Part shown: one piece after another, positions 18,806-27,608 of the stretch
Position numbering within the stretch: position 1 is the stretch's first letter
Layout of the letters: every line of letters starts with the position of its first letter
NCBI GenBank assembly: GCA_965183855.1
Contig: CBCYMI010000016.1
Coordinates: 65,211 to 129,210, forward strand
Direction: 5' to 3'
Origin: CBCYMI01 sp965183855
Lineage (GTDB): Bacteria > Pseudomonadota > Alphaproteobacteria > Caulobacterales > Maricaulaceae
Length of the DNA stretch: 64,000 nt
Notes under the pieces: generated by a model
What the model saw: the letters and a program-made list of their open reading frames with translations, nothing else
Told to the model about the DNA's origin: nothing
Databases searched by the model: none
Made by a program: the position numbers and the translations under genes

Positions 18806-19834
18806 TTAAAAATGTTCATAAATCAGCATACCATTTTGATTCTTTTTAAACCTGATTTGGTAAATTTCTTCAATCAGGTATTTAGGAATTTCTGAGGGAA
18901 TGGTATTTGCAATCAGCTCTCCTTGATGAATCACCAATAAGCGATCACAATAATGAAAGGCATGTGCTAAATCATGTAAAATCATGACAATTCCTTTATT
19001 TGATTGTTTTTTAATGGTTTGCATGACTTGACTTTGATAGTGAGGATCAAGATTTGTAATTGGTTCATCCAGTAATAAAAAAGGAGTTTTTGAAGCAAAA
19101 ATCCGAGCAAGATGAACTCGAATTTGCTCTCCCCCAGAAAGAGTTTGAAAATTACGATCAGCAAATTTTGAAATACCAACAAATTGCATTGCCTGTTCAA
19201 TTGTCAAGTGATCTTCTTTAGAAAGATGATTTAAGTTTGATTGATATGGACTGCGTCCAAGTGCGATAATATGTTTGACAGAAACGGGCCAAAATACATT
19301 TGGGTTTTGAGGTAAATAACTGATTAATTTAGCACGTTGCTTGAATGTTAGCTTTGAAAGCGGATGATAAAAGCGAACAAAATTAAACAGATTAAAAAAG
19401 GATGGGTTTACCTGTTTTAGATATTGTATTATAGAATTCAAAATTTCTGGTTTCTTTATAAAAGAGTGTATAGAAAAATCAGGAATTATAGAAATATTAT
19501 TTTTTTCTTTTTGCTTGGTCAGGCAATGATATTCTTTTTTTTGTGCTAAAGAAACGTTTTTGGCAGAATTAATATAGAAAAAAGGCGTTTTCTTTGAAGA
19601 AGGCAGGTGTGAACTTGCATTTGTTTGATTGACTTCTTTGTGATCTGTATGAAGTGTGATACTTCCTGTGCTTGGTTTTATTAGTCCAGCAATCACTTTC
19701 ATCAGGCTTGTTTTTCCAGCGCCGTTTGGACCAATTATTCCGATGATCTCTCCTTGTTTGATGTCAAATTGGATTGAGGTTAAAATTTGTTTTTTATAAA
19801 AGCTTAATCCAATTTGGTGTACATGAATTTTCAT
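18806..19834 (-). CDS. ABC importer ATPase with an insert after Walker A
   Basis: The ATPase of the second chelate importer, 342 residues rather than about 260. Walker A GPNGAGKTS (35-43), Q-loop YLPQNP (173-178), signature LSGGE (232-236), Walker B LLLDEP (253-258) and switch His in ILHDLAHAF are all present. Between the first beta-sheet (ends about 61) and the QRAKLISYLPQ segment there is a 90-100 residue hydrophilic, then aromatic, insert that family members lack. All catalytic residues remain, so it may still work. It ends the receptor-binding protein-permease-ATPase operon. Confidence 0.88.
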   Translation of the reverse strand: MKIHVHQIGLSFYKKQILTSIQFDIKQGEIIGIIGPNGAGKTSLMKVIAGLIKPSTGSITLHTDHKEVNQTNASSHLPSSKKTPFFYINSAKNVSLAQKKEYHCLTKQKEKNNISIIPDFSIHSFIKKPEILNSIIQYLKQVNPSFFNLFNFVRFYHPLSKLTFKQRAKLISYLPQNPNVFWPVSVKHIIALGRSPYQSNLNHLSKEDHLTIEQAMQFVGISKFADRNFQTLSGGEQIRVHLARIFASKTPFLLLDEPITNLDPHYQSQVMQTIKKQSNKGIVMILHDLAHAFHYCDRLLVIHQGELIANTIPSEIPKYLIEEIYQIRFKKNQNGMLIYEHF

Positions 19835-19851
19835 GACATATCCTTTTTAGA

Positions 19852-20919
19852 TTATCGTAATTTTCTTTTTAATTTATAAATTAAAAAGAAGAAAAATGGT
19901 GTGCCAATTAAAGCGGTTACAACACCAAGTGGCAAGCTTGGTCGTCCTGTTTGAAATAAATGAATAATAATATCTGAGAGTAATAGTAAAAATGCTCCTG
20001 TTAACGCAGAAGGAAGGACAATTTTAGAGGGTTGATATCCCATAACGGGGCGAATTAGATGAGGTGAAACCAATCCTATAAATCCGATTTGTCCTGTTGT
20101 TGCAACGCTAGCACCAATGGCAAGTGCAGATCCAATAATGATAAGGAATTGGGTTTTTATCAGGTTTGTACCGAGCGTTTGTGCTGTTTCTTCTCCAAGT
20201 GTGAGGTGATCAAGAGCGGGCAAAACAGGGCGTAAGAATAAAAGACCAGCAATCATGAAAGGAAGTACAAGAAAAACATCATTCCAGCTAGCTTTATCTG
20301 TTGATCCCATCATCCAATTCATAATTTCACTTAGAGCCCATGGATTTGGAGATAATGATAAAACCAGAGCCGTTAGTGCTGTTGCAAGTCCGCTCAATGC
20401 AATTCCTGTTAAAATAACCAGACCAGGAGACTGAATATTACAGGTTATACACAATAAGATGCAACTGGTGATCGCTGTTCCAATAAGTGCCATTAAGGGA
20501 ATGCTGATTAAAACCAGATTTAGTTTTTCGATGAAATGATCTGAAATTCCTAGAATTGCAAATCCTGTTGCAGAGAAATAAAAGGCAATAACGGCACCTA
20601 AAACAGCACCTGATGATAATCCTAACACGCCAGGATCTGCAAGCGGATTTTTAAAATATCCTTGTAAGACAGCTCCGATCATGCCAGAAACAAATCCTAT
20701 TAGAAAGGTTAAAATTAATCTTGGCAGTCTGATTTCATATAAAACTAACCTGATTGCGGTCTCTTTTTCAGCTGAAAATTTGTCAGCTGAAAAAAAGGGT
20801 AGAATTTCGACAGGTGAGAAAATGGAAGAAGTTGATATTATCCCTAACAAGAAACAAAGCATAATCAGTGCGCCTAAAATAGAATTTAAATGATTTTGTA
20901 TAAAAGAGGAAGGGTGCAT
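19852..20919 (-). CDS. FecCD/BtuC-family permease of the second importer
   Basis: 355 residues with the BtuC/FecCD pattern: RLPRLILTFLIGFVSGMIGAV, YFKNPLADPGVLGLSSGAVLG, LTLGEETAQTLGTN (ATPase contact) and GFIGLVSPHLIRPVMGY. Ten membrane segments are expected. The gene begins one base after the binding-protein stop and ends 17 bases before the ATPase gene. It forms the channel for the substrate delivered by the binding protein. Whether that is cobalamin, haem or a siderophore is not settled by the sequence. Confidence 0.9.
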   Translation of the reverse strand: MHPSSFIQNHLNSILGALIMLCFLLGIISTSSIFSPVEILPFFSADKFSAEKETAIRLVLYEIRLPRLILTFLIGFVSGMIGAVLQGYFKNPLADPGVLGLSSGAVLGAVIAFYFSATGFAILGISDHFIEKLNLVLISIPLMALIGTAITSCILLCITCNIQSPGLVILTGIALSGLATALTALVLSLSPNPWALSEIMNWMMGSTDKASWNDVFLVLPFMIAGLLFLRPVLPALDHLTLGEETAQTLGTNLIKTQFLIIIGSALAIGASVATTGQIGFIGLVSPHLIRPVMGYQPSKIVLPSALTGAFLLLLSDIIIHLFQTGRPSLPLGVVTALIGTPFFFFLIYKLKRKLR

Positions 20920-20920
20920 T

Positions 20921-21985
20921 TTATTTATTTTCCAATCTTTCGGGGAGGTGGGATATATTTTTTTTAACTATTTCTGATTGAATGGCTTGGTAAAAAAGTG
21001 TGCTTGCTTTAATCAGAAAAGGATTTGCACAATTAACGGAATAGGAAGGTATTTCAATCATGGGTGCTTTTTCCATCAAGTTTTGGAAAACTGGATGTTG
21101 TGTTCGTTTTCCAGAATAGGATGTATATCCCCTTTTGAAATGGCTGGTTATAATTATATCTGGTTTTAAATTTATTGTTTCTTCAAAGGATAGTGTATAA
21201 AATCCAATCTTCTTTTTAATACTATTTTGTCCGCCTGCTTTTTCCAGGGCATGGCTAATAAAGCTTTGTTTTCCTGTTGTAATACCTGCACGGTTAAGAT
21301 AGAGGAAACTGGGCACATCAGATGAGGTTAAAATGCGCTTACCATTTGATAAGAGATTGTTTTGTTGGTTGTTGATATGAGGTTCGGTTAGAACTATTTT
21401 TTTCTCCATTTCAATGATTTGATCAGATAGGTTTTTGATGATTTGTTTAACGCGCCAGGTTTGATTTAATGCTTTACCAAGTTTTGTTAAATTGTCAAAC
21501 ACGTCAGAATAGCGATTCGCATAAGATAGTTTGATAAAGGGAAGCTTTAGGCGCTTTAGCTGGTTTTCCAGTTTTTTTGGACTGGTATAGTCAAGAATAA
21601 TTACTGGTTTTGATCTGTATTCATTTTTGGAAAGAGAAGATTTATTTTGAAAATATGCAAGAAAATACAGCCTTTCTGCCGAAGGCCAGGCTTTTGGCTT
21701 TGGTAATGTAAATTGTTGTTTTTCGAAAGGAGTTAAGGCGGTAAGGATAGATAAGGGATGATCATATTGCCAAGAAAGGGCAAGGATAATGGGGTCATTA
21801 TTCAAACTTAGAAGATAAGTATCTGTGCAAATAGAGGTAGAAATTGCTTGGTTAGAAATATGTTCTGGCTTGGGCTTTTTAATAAAAGCCGATTCTGAAA
21901 AAGCAATGTTAAAGTTTAAGACGTAGCCCAGCAAACAAGCTAATGCCAGCTTGGTGATAACCATATACATCTTGATAGTTGACAT
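20921..21985 (-). CDS. Periplasmic substrate-binding protein of the second importer
   Basis: 354 residues. A signal peptide (MVITKLALACLLGYVLNFNIAFSES region) is followed by a class III (BtuF/FhuD-like) binding fold, with recognisable PVIILDYTSPKKLENQLKRL, the long connecting helix (TKLGKALNQTWRVKQIIKNL) and SFEETINLKPDIIITSH. It starts inside the end of the receptor gene: the frames overlap by 77 bases. The AAGAGGAG ribosome site upstream (about 12 bases before ATG 21985) supports this start; ATG 21970 is the alternative. Translational coupling with the receptor is likely. Confidence 0.85.
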   Translation of the reverse strand: MSTIKMYMVITKLALACLLGYVLNFNIAFSESAFIKKPKPEHISNQAISTSICTDTYLLSLNNDPIILALSWQYDHPLSILTALTPFEKQQFTLPKPKAWPSAERLYFLAYFQNKSSLSKNEYRSKPVIILDYTSPKKLENQLKRLKLPFIKLSYANRYSDVFDNLTKLGKALNQTWRVKQIIKNLSDQIIEMEKKIVLTEPHINNQQNNLLSNGKRILTSSDVPSFLYLNRAGITTGKQSFISHALEKAGGQNSIKKKIGFYTLSFEETINLKPDIIITSHFKRGYTSYSGKRTQHPVFQNLMEKAPMIEIPSYSVNCANPFLIKASTLFYQAIQSEIVKKNISHLPERLENK

Positions 21986-24143
21986 TGAATAGGTTTTCTC
22001 CTCTTAATGTTAATTCCAGATTCTTTGTAAGTATGTAATAAATTTGTGCATGAAACAAGTAATGAGGTTTTAAGGTAATTCTCTCTGATTTTGGAGATTT
22101 AAAAATAATATCTTTTTGTCTTCCAACATATTGAAATTGTGTTGATATTTTCAAAGGAAGGCTAGATATATTCCATATTGAAGTTAAAGAAGCCTTGTGT
22201 TTTGGTCGTCTAATTTCTGTCAGGCTATTTTCTTTTGATATCAAATAGGTATATGAAAAATGATGTGAAAAAGAGCTCTTGGGAAGTAAAGAGAGTTCGA
22301 ACTCCACTCCTTCCCGAATACTTTTTTTATTCAAATTTCTAACTGTTAATGGTGTTGAGTTATATTCTGTAATGATTTCATCTTTAAGGTTGGATTTAAA
22401 ATAGCTTGCCGAAAAATTTATATAATCCGATTGATAATCCAGACCTGTTTCGAAACTCAGGCTTTTTTCAGGTTTTAGATCTGGATTTGCAAGAAAGAAA
22501 TCAGGCATGCTTCCAAAAAGTTCAAAAGCATTTGGAGATTGGGTTGCCTTACCATAATTTGCTCTGATTTTTAGTTTGTCTTTTATAAATAAAACAGCGA
22601 CTCCAAATTGCCAGGTCAGAGCATCTGAAAACAGGTTATGGTGATCATATCGGATGGAGGAAGAAACAAGAAACCGATTTCCAGGACCGAATCTTCCTTG
22701 AGATTCCAGTGCAATTCCATATGTTTTTAATCCATGATTAAGCGTGTTAATTTGATTATAGCGTGTTTTAAATTGCTCTTTTTTCCATTCAGCTCTCCAG
22801 TTTATGTTTAGATAGGGAGAGGCATGCTCAGAGAGGGGCATGTTTTTTTGAGTAAACGCATGTTCTGTTTTTTTATGTGTAAAGAAATAGGTATATCCAC
22901 CTGTATAACTTGCTATAAGCTTTTGAGCTTCGGTTTGATAGCTATTGGGATTTGTTTTGTTTTTCTCATCAGATAGAGATGCTGAAAAGAGATGCTGAAA
23001 TTGGTTTATTGTTTTGTTAAGAGAAAGGTTTAAAACACGCATTTCGCTTATGCGTTTGTGATTTGTATTATCAAGAATTCCATTAAAGTCAGTATCTTGA
23101 TCATAATCTGAATTGGTTTTAAACCAATATGCGTTTGAGACCAATTGAATACCATCCGGTTTTGCCTGATAAGACAGGGTAACTCGCCAGGTTCTTTGAT
23201 GAGTTCCATCTTTTTCTCCAGATTGTCCTGAAACATCATACCCTTTTGTTTTCAAATCTGTATAACTTGTATTCAACTTAAAATTTTGGTCTTTAGGGTT
23301 AAAGGCAATGGATATATTGTTTTGCAGACTTTGATAGCGTCCATATTCCAGCGTATAATAAAGTTGTTTTTCAGGAAGGTGTGTTTTCGATTGTGTAATA
23401 ATATTAATCACACCGCTAATTGCACCAGAGCCCCAAAGTGCAGATTGTCCGCCTCTTAAGAGTTCTATACGATTTATTTGCGCAGTTGGAATTTGAGCAA
23501 GGTTAAAACTGCCATCCAGGGAAGAGGCAATGGCTTGATTGTCTATAAAGACAAGCATATGGTTCGCTTCGGATCCTCTTATGCGTATTTGTGTAAAACT
23601 CCCTGGAGAACCTGAGCTGGAAACTGAAAGACCTGCTATGCTTTTTAAAAAATCAGTTAAATAGCGTGTTGTATGATATTGAAGCCGTGCTTGATCGATA
23701 ATTAAGCTATTTGTTGTTAGGTCGGTTTGGCGGATTGGTAAGAGGGAACCAATTGCGATAATTTCATCTTGATCTCTTGTTTTTTCTTCCTGATAAACCA
23801 TACGTGCGATGGGTAGAATATGTTTTTCTGAGTGTTTTTTTTTGTTTTTTTTTTCTTTGTCAATTGTATTTTTTGATTCTATTTGTGCTTGTGTCATAAT
23901 CGGAGTAAGGCTATATAAAATAAATAGTATGTAAGGTATGAATAATCCAAATTTTAAAAAAGACAAAGAATGGATTAGATAAGAGTATTGTTTTAGAAAA
24001 AAAGGAAAAATAAGATTTTTTTTTGGGAAAAACAAGCTTGGGCTGGACATTTTCCATGTGAATTTAGGAATAGATTGCTGAAAACAATTTAAATAGCGTT
24101 TATAGAGCTGTTTTAGGTGATTATTCATCTTCAAGGGTGTCAT
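21909..24143 (-). CDS. TonB-dependent receptor, BtuB-like
   Basis: A 744-residue outer-membrane receptor. A long basic N terminus precedes a hydrophobic signal segment (about 60-90). The TonB box region is DEIIAIGSLLPIR, the plug has FTQIRIRGSEANHMLVFIDN and RIELLRGGQSALWGSGAISG, and the barrel ends in the typical ISLFAGLRLKL. Spacing and plug motifs resemble BtuB (vitamin B12) more than siderophore receptors. However, I see no cobalamin riboswitch in the 200 bases upstream, so substrate assignment stays open. It leads the four-gene import operon. Confidence 0.86.
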   Translation of the reverse strand: MTPLKMNNHLKQLYKRYLNCFQQSIPKFTWKMSSPSLFFPKKNLIFPFFLKQYSYLIHSLSFLKFGLFIPYILFILYSLTPIMTQAQIESKNTIDKEKKNKKKHSEKHILPIARMVYQEEKTRDQDEIIAIGSLLPIRQTDLTTNSLIIDQARLQYHTTRYLTDFLKSIAGLSVSSSGSPGSFTQIRIRGSEANHMLVFIDNQAIASSLDGSFNLAQIPTAQINRIELLRGGQSALWGSGAISGVINIITQSKTHLPEKQLYYTLEYGRYQSLQNNISIAFNPKDQNFKLNTSYTDLKTKGYDVSGQSGEKDGTHQRTWRVTLSYQAKPDGIQLVSNAYWFKTNSDYDQDTDFNGILDNTNHKRISEMRVLNLSLNKTINQFQHLFSASLSDEKNKTNPNSYQTEAQKLIASYTGGYTYFFTHKKTEHAFTQKNMPLSEHASPYLNINWRAEWKKEQFKTRYNQINTLNHGLKTYGIALESQGRFGPGNRFLVSSSIRYDHHNLFSDALTWQFGVAVLFIKDKLKIRANYGKATQSPNAFELFGSMPDFFLANPDLKPEKSLSFETGLDYQSDYINFSASYFKSNLKDEIITEYNSTPLTVRNLNKKSIREGVEFELSLLPKSSFSHHFSYTYLISKENSLTEIRRPKHKASLTSIWNISSLPLKISTQFQYVGRQKDIIFKSPKSERITLKPHYLFHAQIYYILTKNLELTLRGENLFNVNYQDVYGYHQAGISLFAGLRLKL

Positions 24144-24352
24144 ATTTTCATATTCCAGATGAGCTAAAGCCAGGTGAATAAAAAATGAAACATGTTCTTA
24201 AATAGTATACTCTGAAATTAATGCATACACGAAACGTATAGCAGATACAAATTTGTAATTTTTTGTATATAGACTCATTCATTCCAGATAGATTGATTTG
24301 TAAAATCATACATGTGATTTTTATTGAAATCTTACTTTGTGAAAGAGAAAAA

Positions 24353-25408
24353 TCAGCTTTTTTTAATCATGTTATGTTTTCGTAATAATCCTCGAAACTG
24401 ATGATAGCTAAGCTTTAAAAGCTGTGCTGATTTTCCTTGATGATGGCTGGTTTCAAACAATGCCTGTTTTAATATTTCTTTCTCATAAGTTGCGACTTGT
24501 TCCTTAAAGCCTGTCTTTTTTTGTGAGGAAGAAAGCATGCCATCCATTTCATCAGATGGAATATCATGATTTTTAGATATATTGGGTGGATTCTTTTCTA
24601 TTTGAATTTTTTGTTGATTTTGTTCGAATGGATCCAATTGGATCGTATTGATTGGAAGTTGAGATGATTCGGTTAATAAAGCTCTTGCAACGCTTCGCTC
24701 TACCGTATTTTTTAATTCACGGATATTTCCAGACCAGGAATATTGCAAAAGGATGTTTTGGGCATTTTGAGTAAATCCTGGGAAATATGTTTTTTTTAAC
24801 TCAGAGCAAAGGTTTTGTGCAAAATACTCGGCTAATAAGATAATATCTTGTTGACGTTCTCTAAGCGGAGGAAGTCTTATAACATCAAATGCCAATCTGT
24901 CTAGTAAATCTGCTCTGAAGCGGTTTTCCTGTATTCTTTGTTTAAGATCTGCATGCGTTGCTGCAATAATTTTAACATTAATTCTCTGTGTTTGATCTCC
25001 TCCCAAGCGCTCGTATTCTCCATACTCTATAATGCGCAACAGGCTTTCTTGTAGTGTTAGGGACGCATCTGCAATTTCATCAAGAAATAGCGTTCCATTA
25101 TGAGCGCGTTCAAAGCGTCCTTTTCTTTTTGTATTTGCCCCCGTGAAGGCGCCTGATTCATGACCAAAAAGATCCGATGCAAGAAGAGAATCAGGCAAGG
25201 AAGCACAATTTACTTTTAAATAAGGTTTATTCCATCTTGATGACAGATAATGTGCTTGCATTGCAGCGAGTTCTTTTCCAGTTCCTCTTTCTCCAATAAT
25301 TAAAATAGGGCGTTCTAATTGGGCAAGAAGGGCAATTTTTTCCATTGATTCAAGGAATTTGGGAGATTGACCAATTAGGCTTTCATGATTTTGTTCCATC
25401 GTTTCCAT
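24353..25408 (-). CDS. pspF: Sigma-54 enhancer-binding activator PspF
   Basis: Activates sigma-54 RNA polymerase at the phage-shock promoter. The AAA+ domain starts at once, with no receiver domain, as in PspF: Walker A GERGTGKE, the sigma-54 contact loop GAFTGA (in GHESGAFTGANTKRKG), Walker B GTLFLDEIAD and an arginine-finger region FRADLLDRL. A C-terminal Fis-type helix-turn-helix follows (HHQGKSAQLLKLSYHQFRGLL). ATG 25408 is chosen; the frame extends three codons to a TTG. It is divergent from pspA across a sigma-54 promoter. Confidence 0.93.
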   Translation of the reverse strand: METMEQNHESLIGQSPKFLESMEKIALLAQLERPILIIGERGTGKELAAMQAHYLSSRWNKPYLKVNCASLPDSLLASDLFGHESGAFTGANTKRKGRFERAHNGTLFLDEIADASLTLQESLLRIIEYGEYERLGGDQTQRINVKIIAATHADLKQRIQENRFRADLLDRLAFDVIRLPPLRERQQDIILLAEYFAQNLCSELKKTYFPGFTQNAQNILLQYSWSGNIRELKNTVERSVARALLTESSQLPINTIQLDPFEQNQQKIQIEKNPPNISKNHDIPSDEMDGMLSSSQKKTGFKEQVATYEKEILKQALFETSHHQGKSAQLLKLSYHQFRGLLRKHNMIKKS

Positions 25409-25543
25409 AATTAGCAATATATACTAAATTAATTAGCTTGTAAAACTAAATTTTATTATATATTACTAATTAATAAATTCTATGATTTAACAAATTTTTT
25501 AAAAACTCCTTATAAAACATAGTGTTAAAGAAATTTTATTTTT

Positions 25544-25559
25544 TTGGCATATATTTTGC
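25544..25559 (+). promoter_or_regulatory. Sigma-54 promoter of pspA
   Basis: TTGGCATATATTTTGC has the invariant GG (-24) and GC (-12) with the required 10-base spacing, matching the TGGCAC-N5-TTGC consensus closely. It lies 67 bases before the pspA start and between pspF and pspA, exactly as in known psp operons. PspF sites should lie further upstream (25420-25530); I could not define them. Confidence 0.82.
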
Positions 25560-25626
25560 TTAATAAATTAAAAAATCTGATGATCAGATTAAAGTTTAAA
25601 CATGCTATATTATGGAGGTTTTATTG

Positions 25627-26301
25627 ATGGGTATGTTCTCAAGAATCGCAGATATTATTAATTCAAATATATCCGCTTTGCTCGACAAGGCAGAGGATCC
25701 AAAAAAAATTGCACGACTAATGATTCGTGAAATGGAAGATACTTTAGTTGAAGTCAGAACATCGATTGCACGTTATCTTGTTGAGCAAAAACAGCTGAAT
25801 CGGCATATTCATGATGTGGGAGCATTGGTTGAAGAATGGCGAGAAAAAGCAGAATTGGCAATTAGAAAAGAACGTGAGGATTTGGCAAGAGAAGCTATTT
25901 TAGTTAAGAAAAGATGGCAAGACCGGCTTGAAAATTTGTCTTTAGAGGCAAAACGGGTTCAGGCTTCTTTAGATCAGGCAAATAGTGATATGTCTCGTCT
26001 TCAGAAAAAGCTAGACGAAGCAAAATCTAAGTATCAATCCTTATGTTTACGCTATCATTCCGCTAATGATCGTGTTAAATTAAATAAAATGAGTGCAAAC
26101 ACAAAAATTAATGATGCTTTTCTTCGTTATGAAAAAATAGAAAAGAGAATAGATCATTTGGAAGCAGAAGCAGACTCCTATACTCTGACACACAAAACGC
26201 TTGATGATCAATTCAATACAATTGAGAAAAACGAGGAAGTTGAGGAAGAAATCAAACTAATCAGAAAAAAAATTGAAAAAGGTCAAAAACAAAAATCATA
26301 A
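25627..26301 (+). CDS. pspA: Phage-shock protein A
   Basis: A 224-residue peripheral membrane protein of the PspA/Vipp1 (ESCRT-III-like) family that protects the inner membrane and restrains PspF. It begins MGMFSRIADIINSNISALLDKAEDPKKIARLMIREM in family register (start of the amphipathic helix), then long coiled-coil helices to the end. ATG 25627 is chosen because GGAGG (25614-25618) sits eight bases before it; the ATG at 25612 overlaps that ribosome site. Transcription from the sigma-54 promoter is inferred. Confidence 0.96.
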   Translation: MGMFSRIADIINSNISALLDKAEDPKKIARLMIREMEDTLVEVRTSIARYLVEQKQLNRHIHDVGALVEEWREKAELAIRKEREDLAREAILVKKRWQDRLENLSLEAKRVQASLDQANSDMSRLQKKLDEAKSKYQSLCLRYHSANDRVKLNKMSANTKINDAFLRYEKIEKRIDHLEAEADSYTLTHKTLDDQFNTIEKNEEVEEEIKLIRKKIEKGQKQKS

Positions 26302-26671
26302 AACCATATTTTAGGAATTTTAATTATAAAAGATGGCATGGAAACATAAGGCACTCTATAATAAAATATTATGTTTAGCATAAATTATAATAATTCTGTT
26401 TAGGAAGTGAATATTGATCCCGAGTTATAAATTTAATGAATAAAAACGATGAATCTGTTGGGGTATGAAAAGAGAAATAAGGTTTTAAACAGAAATAAAC
26501 AGAAAAATGAAATCTATCGGGATTATGACCTTAAAAAATAAACGAATCCATTTTGGCACAGGATAATTTAGATCATATAAAAGAAAAGCATTCTTTTTAA
26601 TTCATATTAATTTATTTAAGAAATAAAAATTTAACAGTGTAAGTTAAAAGTATGAAAGAAAGAGAGATAAA
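26302..26671. other. 370-base gap between pspA and pspB
   Basis: psp genes are usually tightly spaced, so this gap is unusual. It has stops in all frames and no recognised motif. pspB may have its own promoter or a lost gene may lie here; I see no proof of either. A TTGGCAC string near 26553 lacks the -12 GC and is not a sigma-54 promoter. Confidence 0.5.
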
Positions 26672-26911
26672 ATGGAGTTTTGGACCGCAATAGTCTTAAT
26701 TATGCTTATTATTTTTGTATCTACAACGATACAGTCTTATTTCTCATATAAAAGAAAAAAAAGTCAGAGCAAAAATACAAAGCAGAATGTGACAGATCAA
26801 AAATATAAAAAACGGATACAGGAATTTGAAGAACGTATCCAGAATATAGAGATTATTTTGGATGATGAACTGCCAGATTGGCGTGATAAATTAAAAAAAT
26901 ATAAATCATAA
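26672..26911 (+). CDS. pspB: Phage-shock protein B
   Basis: 79 residues: one N-terminal membrane helix (FWTAIVLIMLIIFVSTTI), a basic stretch and a C-terminal coiled coil (KKRIQEFEERIQNIEIILDDELPDWRDKLKK). This is the PspB layout, including the DWR-like end. PspB and PspC sense inner-membrane stress and recruit PspA away from PspF. pspC follows 28 bases downstream. Confidence 0.85.
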   Translation: MEFWTAIVLIMLIIFVSTTIQSYFSYKRKKSQSKNTKQNVTDQKYKKRIQEFEERIQNIEIILDDELPDWRDKLKKYKS

Positions 26912-26939
26912 ATAAATATAAAGAAGGAGTTTTGAGCTT

Positions 26940-27320
26940 ATGTCTAAACCAAAGAAAAGACTATATAGAAATAATCGGAGAGGAATAATTGGGGGTGTTT
27001 GTGCAGGTTTGGCAGATTATTTTAATATAGATGTTGCAATTATTCGTGTTATATATGTTCTTTTAATTATATTCTCTTTTTCATTTTTTTTGTTTCTTTA
27101 TTTGCTTGCATGGATTATCATCCCAAAAGAAGAGTTGGGAGAGTATTGTAAGCCTTTTCAGAGACAAAACAAATATTCAAAAAAGCAATCAAGCTGTAAG
27201 GATTTTGATACAGATAAAAAATATCGTTCTGTTAATCGACGATTAGCCAATATAGAAACGATTATTACGTCAAAAGAATGGCAGTTAAGAAGAAAGTTCA
27301 AGGATATAGAAAACAAGTAA
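26940..27320 (+). CDS. pspC: Phage-shock protein C
   Basis: 126 residues with a clear PspC domain: RRGIIGGVCAGLADYFNIDVAIIRVIYVLL, then a strongly hydrophobic membrane segment and AWIIIPKEE. The C-terminal tail is basic with a short helical part (VNRRLANIETIITS). The AAGGAG site ten bases upstream supports ATG 26940. It works with PspB as the membrane sensor. Confidence 0.93.
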   Translation: MSKPKKRLYRNNRRGIIGGVCAGLADYFNIDVAIIRVIYVLLIIFSFSFFLFLYLLAWIIIPKEELGEYCKPFQRQNKYSKKQSSCKDFDTDKKYRSVNRRLANIETIITSKEWQLRRKFKDIENK

Positions 27321-27443
27321 AAGATAGTTGAAAATAATATCATACATCAGGCTTATAAAAATGAATCGAGTCTATATTATAAAAATAGATTTATATACAG
27401 ATTGTATCAAGTCTTGATTTTCAGAGAATATTGTTACAAAATG

Positions 27444-27481
27444 CATGATATCATAAGTATGACATGATATTATAAGTATGA
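27444..27481. repeat. Two tandem copies of a 19-bp sequence
   Basis: catgatatcataagtatga (27444-27462) is followed at once by a copy with one C-to-T change (27463-27481). It lies between pspC and the repeat lipoprotein gene, about 130 bases before the latter. It could be a regulator site or a simple duplication. Confidence 0.75.
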
Positions 27482-27608
27482 TTTGTAATCGATTTCTTCA
27501 ATTATGGTGTTATGAATGATGTTTGAATAGGAATACAGATATTGAAAATATAGAAAACGATTTAATAGTAATATTTTGTTAAAGAATAATTTGATTAAGT
27601 AAAGGAAA

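Noticed and set aside
24144..24352. Cobalamin riboswitch upstream of the BtuB-like receptor
   Set aside because: No B12 box (GCCACTG) and no recognisable core in the minus-strand sequence.
26550..26570. Second sigma-54 promoter before pspB (TTGGCAC string)
   Set aside because: The -12 GC at the required spacing is missing.
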